Shown in pieces: positions 31,113 through 33,085 of a stretch of 33,085 nucleotides of DNA. Origin of the DNA: Candidatus Nanopelagicales bacterium (lineage in GTDB: Bacteria; Actinomycetota; Actinomycetes; S36-B12); contig WLWL01000013.1 of NCBI GenBank assembly GCA_012103605.1, positions 1 to 33,085 on the forward strand. Direction: 5' to 3'. The position numbers and the translations under genes were made by a program. The notes under the pieces are model-generated. The model was not told the origin of the DNA. It searched no databases and saw only the letters and a list, made by a program, of their open reading frames with translations. How positions within the stretch are numbered: position 1 is the first letter of the stretch; each line of letters starts with the position of its first letter.

Positions 31113-32540
31113 GTGAGGCTCTACGACACGCGTACGCGCACGGTCGAAACGATCACCCCGCAGCGCGAGCGTCACCTCACCCTGTATGCGTGCGGCCCCA
31201 CGGTGTACCGCGACGCCCACGTGGGCAACATGCGGACGTTCCTGCTGTCGGACCTCATCGCCCGGCTCGCGGGACTGCACGGCTGGCAAACGACAGTGGT
31301 CCAAAACATCACAGACGTGGGACATATGGCCGACGACACCGGCCTCGGAGGTATCGACGAGGGCCAAGGGGATGGCGAGGACCGAATTCTGCGTCAGGCC
31401 GAGCATGAGGGCCGAGGAGCTCTCGCGGTTGCCCGCCACTACGAAGACGCCTTTCATCGGGACCTTGCCGCCCTCAACATCCACCCGGCCGACCATTACC
31501 CCCGCGCGAGCGAATCGATCGACGACATGATCACCTTGATCGCAACACTGGTCGATCGCGGACACGCGTACGTCGGTGGCGACGGTTCGGTCTTTTTCGA
31601 CGCCCGCTCCGTCGCTGATTACGGCGCTCTCAGCGGCAATCGTCTCGACGACCTGCGGCCAGGACACAAATTCGACGCCGACATCGATTCCACCAAGCGC
31701 TTCCACGCCGACTGGGCCTTGTGGAAGAAGGCACCGGAAACACGGACGCAGTTGGTGTGGGACACACCCTGGGGAGTCGGTTTTCCCGGCTGGCACACCG
31801 AATGCAGTGCCATGAGCCTCAAACTGCTCGGCACGTCAATCGACGTACATACCGGCGGCATCGATCTGCGGTTTCCCCACCACGAGGACGAACGAGCGCA
31901 GAGCAATTCGGTGACGGGAACCGACGTCGTTCGCCACTGGGTGCACGCCGAACATCTGCTCTTCGACGGACGCAAGATGAGCAAGTCGGCCGGCAATGTC
32001 GTGCTCGTGGACCACGTCACCGATCGCGGCATGGACCCCCTCGCGCTGCGTCTCGCTTTCCTTCAGCATCGCTACCGACAGCAAATGAATCTGACCTGGG
32101 CGGTCATCGAGGGTGCGCAAACCACTCTTGATCGCTGGCGAAAGAGCGTGGCTGCGTGGGCGACCTCACCATCGGCACCCATCCCCGATCAGCTTCAGCA
32201 GGAGTTCCTGTCGGCCGCCGAAGACGACCTTGACACACCGCGCGCACTCCAGGTCTTACGAGCCGTAGAACGGGACAGCGATCTCACCGACGGCGCGCGC
32301 TTCGAATTCTTCGCCTGGGCGGATCGACTCCTCGGATTGGATCTCGTCCGCCGAGTGGGGCAGGCCACGGAAGCAGACCCCATACCCGACGACGTGCTCG
32401 CATTGGCTGCCGAGCGCCAGGAGGCGCGAACGCAACGTGATTTCGCGACCAGCGATCGCCTCCGAGACGAACTCGCCGCCCGCGGGTTCACCGTGACCGA
32501 CACACCCGACGGGCAAGTTATTGATCGCACCGACGCCTAG
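31113..32540 (+). CDS. cysS: Cysteinyl-tRNA synthetase, variant with a catalytic-domain insertion
   Basis: This 475-residue class I synthetase has the HIGH-type HVGN (36-39) in CGPTVYRDAHVGNMRTF and KMSKS at 288-292. The zinc ligands are Cys27, Cys231, His256 and Glu260 (matching those of E. coli CysS). The C-terminal RDFATSDRLRDELAARGF is the CysS tail. The segment after NITDV differs: about 18 residues (70-87, GHMADDTGLGG…) are inserted where E. coli CysS continues directly with DDKI. MshC, a shorter relative, is excluded by its different CGI motif and its length. The start follows the -10 spacing rule. The 3' end is 6 bases from the convergent VanW gene. Confidence 0.88.
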   Translation: MRLYDTRTRTVETITPQRERHLTLYACGPTVYRDAHVGNMRTFLLSDLIARLAGLHGWQTTVVQNITDVGHMADDTGLGGIDEGQGDGEDRILRQAEHEGRGALAVARHYEDAFHRDLAALNIHPADHYPRASESIDDMITLIATLVDRGHAYVGGDGSVFFDARSVADYGALSGNRLDDLRPGHKFDADIDSTKRFHADWALWKKAPETRTQLVWDTPWGVGFPGWHTECSAMSLKLLGTSIDVHTGGIDLRFPHHEDERAQSNSVTGTDVVRHWVHAEHLLFDGRKMSKSAGNVVLVDHVTDRGMDPLALRLAFLQHRYRQQMNLTWAVIEGAQTTLDRWRKSVAAWATSPSAPIPDQLQQEFLSAAEDDLDTPRALQVLRAVERDSDLTDGARFEFFAWADRLLGLDLVRRVGQATEADPIPDDVLALAAERQEARTQRDFATSDRLRDELAARGFTVTDTPDGQVIDRTDA

Positions 32541-32546
32541 TGCGCG

Positions 32547-33085
32547 TCAGCCGACGTCGATTTCCTCGGCCGGAACGTTCTCGAACGTCCCGTCATCGGT
32601 CTCCGGGGTGGCATCGTCATTGTTGCCTGCTGGCGCGTCCTCTGCAGGTGAATCTCCCGCCGGCGCGCCTGGCGGATTCTCCTCGTCCGTCGTCTCCTCG
32701 TCCTTGTCCTTCTTCTTCTTCGGCTTCTTTCCGCAGACGACCTTCGGTGCAGCGCGGTAGTAGGACCGGATCGTTTCCCGCTTCACTTCCTCGTCGCTTT
32801 GGTAGAAGACTCGATCCACGTCGATGGTGAAGCCTGGGATGCCCGATTGCGGGGAGCATCCGTCCTTCTTCTTGCGATAGATCGTCTTCGGTTTTCGGAC
32901 GCTGTTGCGCTCGCCGAACTCAGCATCGATCTCGTCGTAGATCTTCGTTCCCCAAAAATCGACCGTCATCGACGAGTTGGTCATGTCCGTTGTGATCACC
33001 ACCGGATACGGACTGTCGTTGCGGAACTGCATATCGAAGATTCCCCAGGCAACGGTTGCTTCCAGGCCCGGCTGGTAGCGGGAGA
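32547..33085 (-). CDS. VanW family protein, partial (N-terminal part outside window)
   Basis: The frame is open across the right edge. The visible 179 codons begin SRYQPGLEATVAWGIFDMQFRNDSPYPV, the C-terminal end of the VanW domain (PGLDATV…LxFRNDSPYP), found in actinobacterial cell-wall proteins linked to peptidoglycan. After about residue 120 a lysine run (KKPKKKKDKD) leads into an acidic Glu/Asp/Pro/Ala tail of about 55 residues. The biochemical role of VanW is not settled. The tail may be disordered. An internal ATG at 33032 exists but is inside the domain, so the gene start is outside the window. Confidence 0.87.
   Translation of the reverse strand, partial: SRYQPGLEATVAWGIFDMQFRNDSPYPVVITTDMTNSSMTVDFWGTKIYDEIDAEFGERNSVRKPKTIYRKKKDGCSPQSGIPGFTIDVDRVFYQSDEEVKRETIRSYYRAAPKVVCGKKPKKKKDKDEETTDEENPPGAPAGDSPAEDAPAGNNDDATPETDDGTFENVPAEEIDVG

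Noticed and set aside
30837-31796. Minus-strand open frame of 319 codons
   Set aside because: It is antisense to cysS and overlaps fdxA. It has no recognisable domain.
31113-32540. Possible mshC (mycothiol ligase) instead of cysS
   Set aside because: MshC is about 410 residues, has a CGI-type motif and lacks the CysS C-terminal tail. This protein has CGPTV, 475 residues and the full tail.

Overview
The window is chromosomal DNA from a GC-rich Actinomycetota. The case rests on several points: frequent GTG starts, actinobacteria-restricted families (DUF3107, DUF3117, a DivIVA-domain small membrane protein, an MgtE_N/CBS protein without a membrane domain), a Tad pilus locus of the mycobacterial type, and blocks that follow Mycobacterium tuberculosis gene order from memory (Rv3654c-Rv3659c, Rv3208-Rv3213c, Rv1220c-Rv1232c, Rv1201c-Rv1211, Rv1177-Rv1178). 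The order or genus cannot be fixed from the sequence alone. Coding density is very high. I see no rRNA, tRNA, CRISPR array, insertion sequence or prophage, and no gene-free stretch reaches 300 bases.

Layout. 1-4302 (minus): a Tad/Flp pilus operon (tadA-tadB-tadC-Flp-like pilin-two TadE-like pseudopilins-TadG-like, cut by the window edge). 4406-7045 (minus): an ABC exporter (ATPase, permease) coupled to an alpha/beta hydrolase, divergent from a TetR regulator. 7084-11822: the conserved block TetR, DUF3107, ferritin-like protein, DEAD-box RNA helicase, orphan ParA-like ATPase, and a small histidine-kinase-type ATPase. 11878-15146 (minus): a CoA-ester operon (malyl/methylmalyl-CoA-type lyase, membrane J-domain protein, acyl-CoA dehydrogenase, Nudix hydrolase). 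15294-17472: two transporters, MFS and EamA, overlapping tail to tail. 17549-20632 (plus): MgtE_N/CBS protein, DUF1003 protein and Mrp. 20694-22383 (minus): tatB and an HtrA protease, divergent from an O-methyltransferase. 23312-25939 (minus): dapE, LOG phosphoribohydrolase, DivIVA-like protein, SRPBCC protein and DUF3117. 25957-30919: dapD, an alpha/beta hydrolase, citrate synthase, dapC and a seven-iron ferredoxin. 31113-33085: an unusual cysteinyl-tRNA synthetase, then a VanW-family protein running off the right edge.

How genes work together. dapC, dapD and dapE supply three steps of the succinylase route to diaminopimelate and lysine. The lyase and acyl-CoA dehydrogenase closely resemble the pair found with the ethylmalonyl-CoA pathway in streptomycetes. 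HtrA and TatB belong to the cell-envelope quality-control and export block, but the sigma-E/anti-sigma pair usually beside them is absent here.

The most notable signal is regulatory. At least eight genes have a TANNNT -10 box exactly 6 or 7 bases before their start codon and no Shine-Dalgarno sequence, so they are probably transcribed as leaderless mRNAs. At three divergent pairs the two -10 boxes overlap each other. In dapE/dapD both genes appear leaderless and are served by one symmetric 7-base core. The O-methyltransferase gene in turn has a leader with three consecutive hairpins, the last one carrying the ribosome binding site in its loop.
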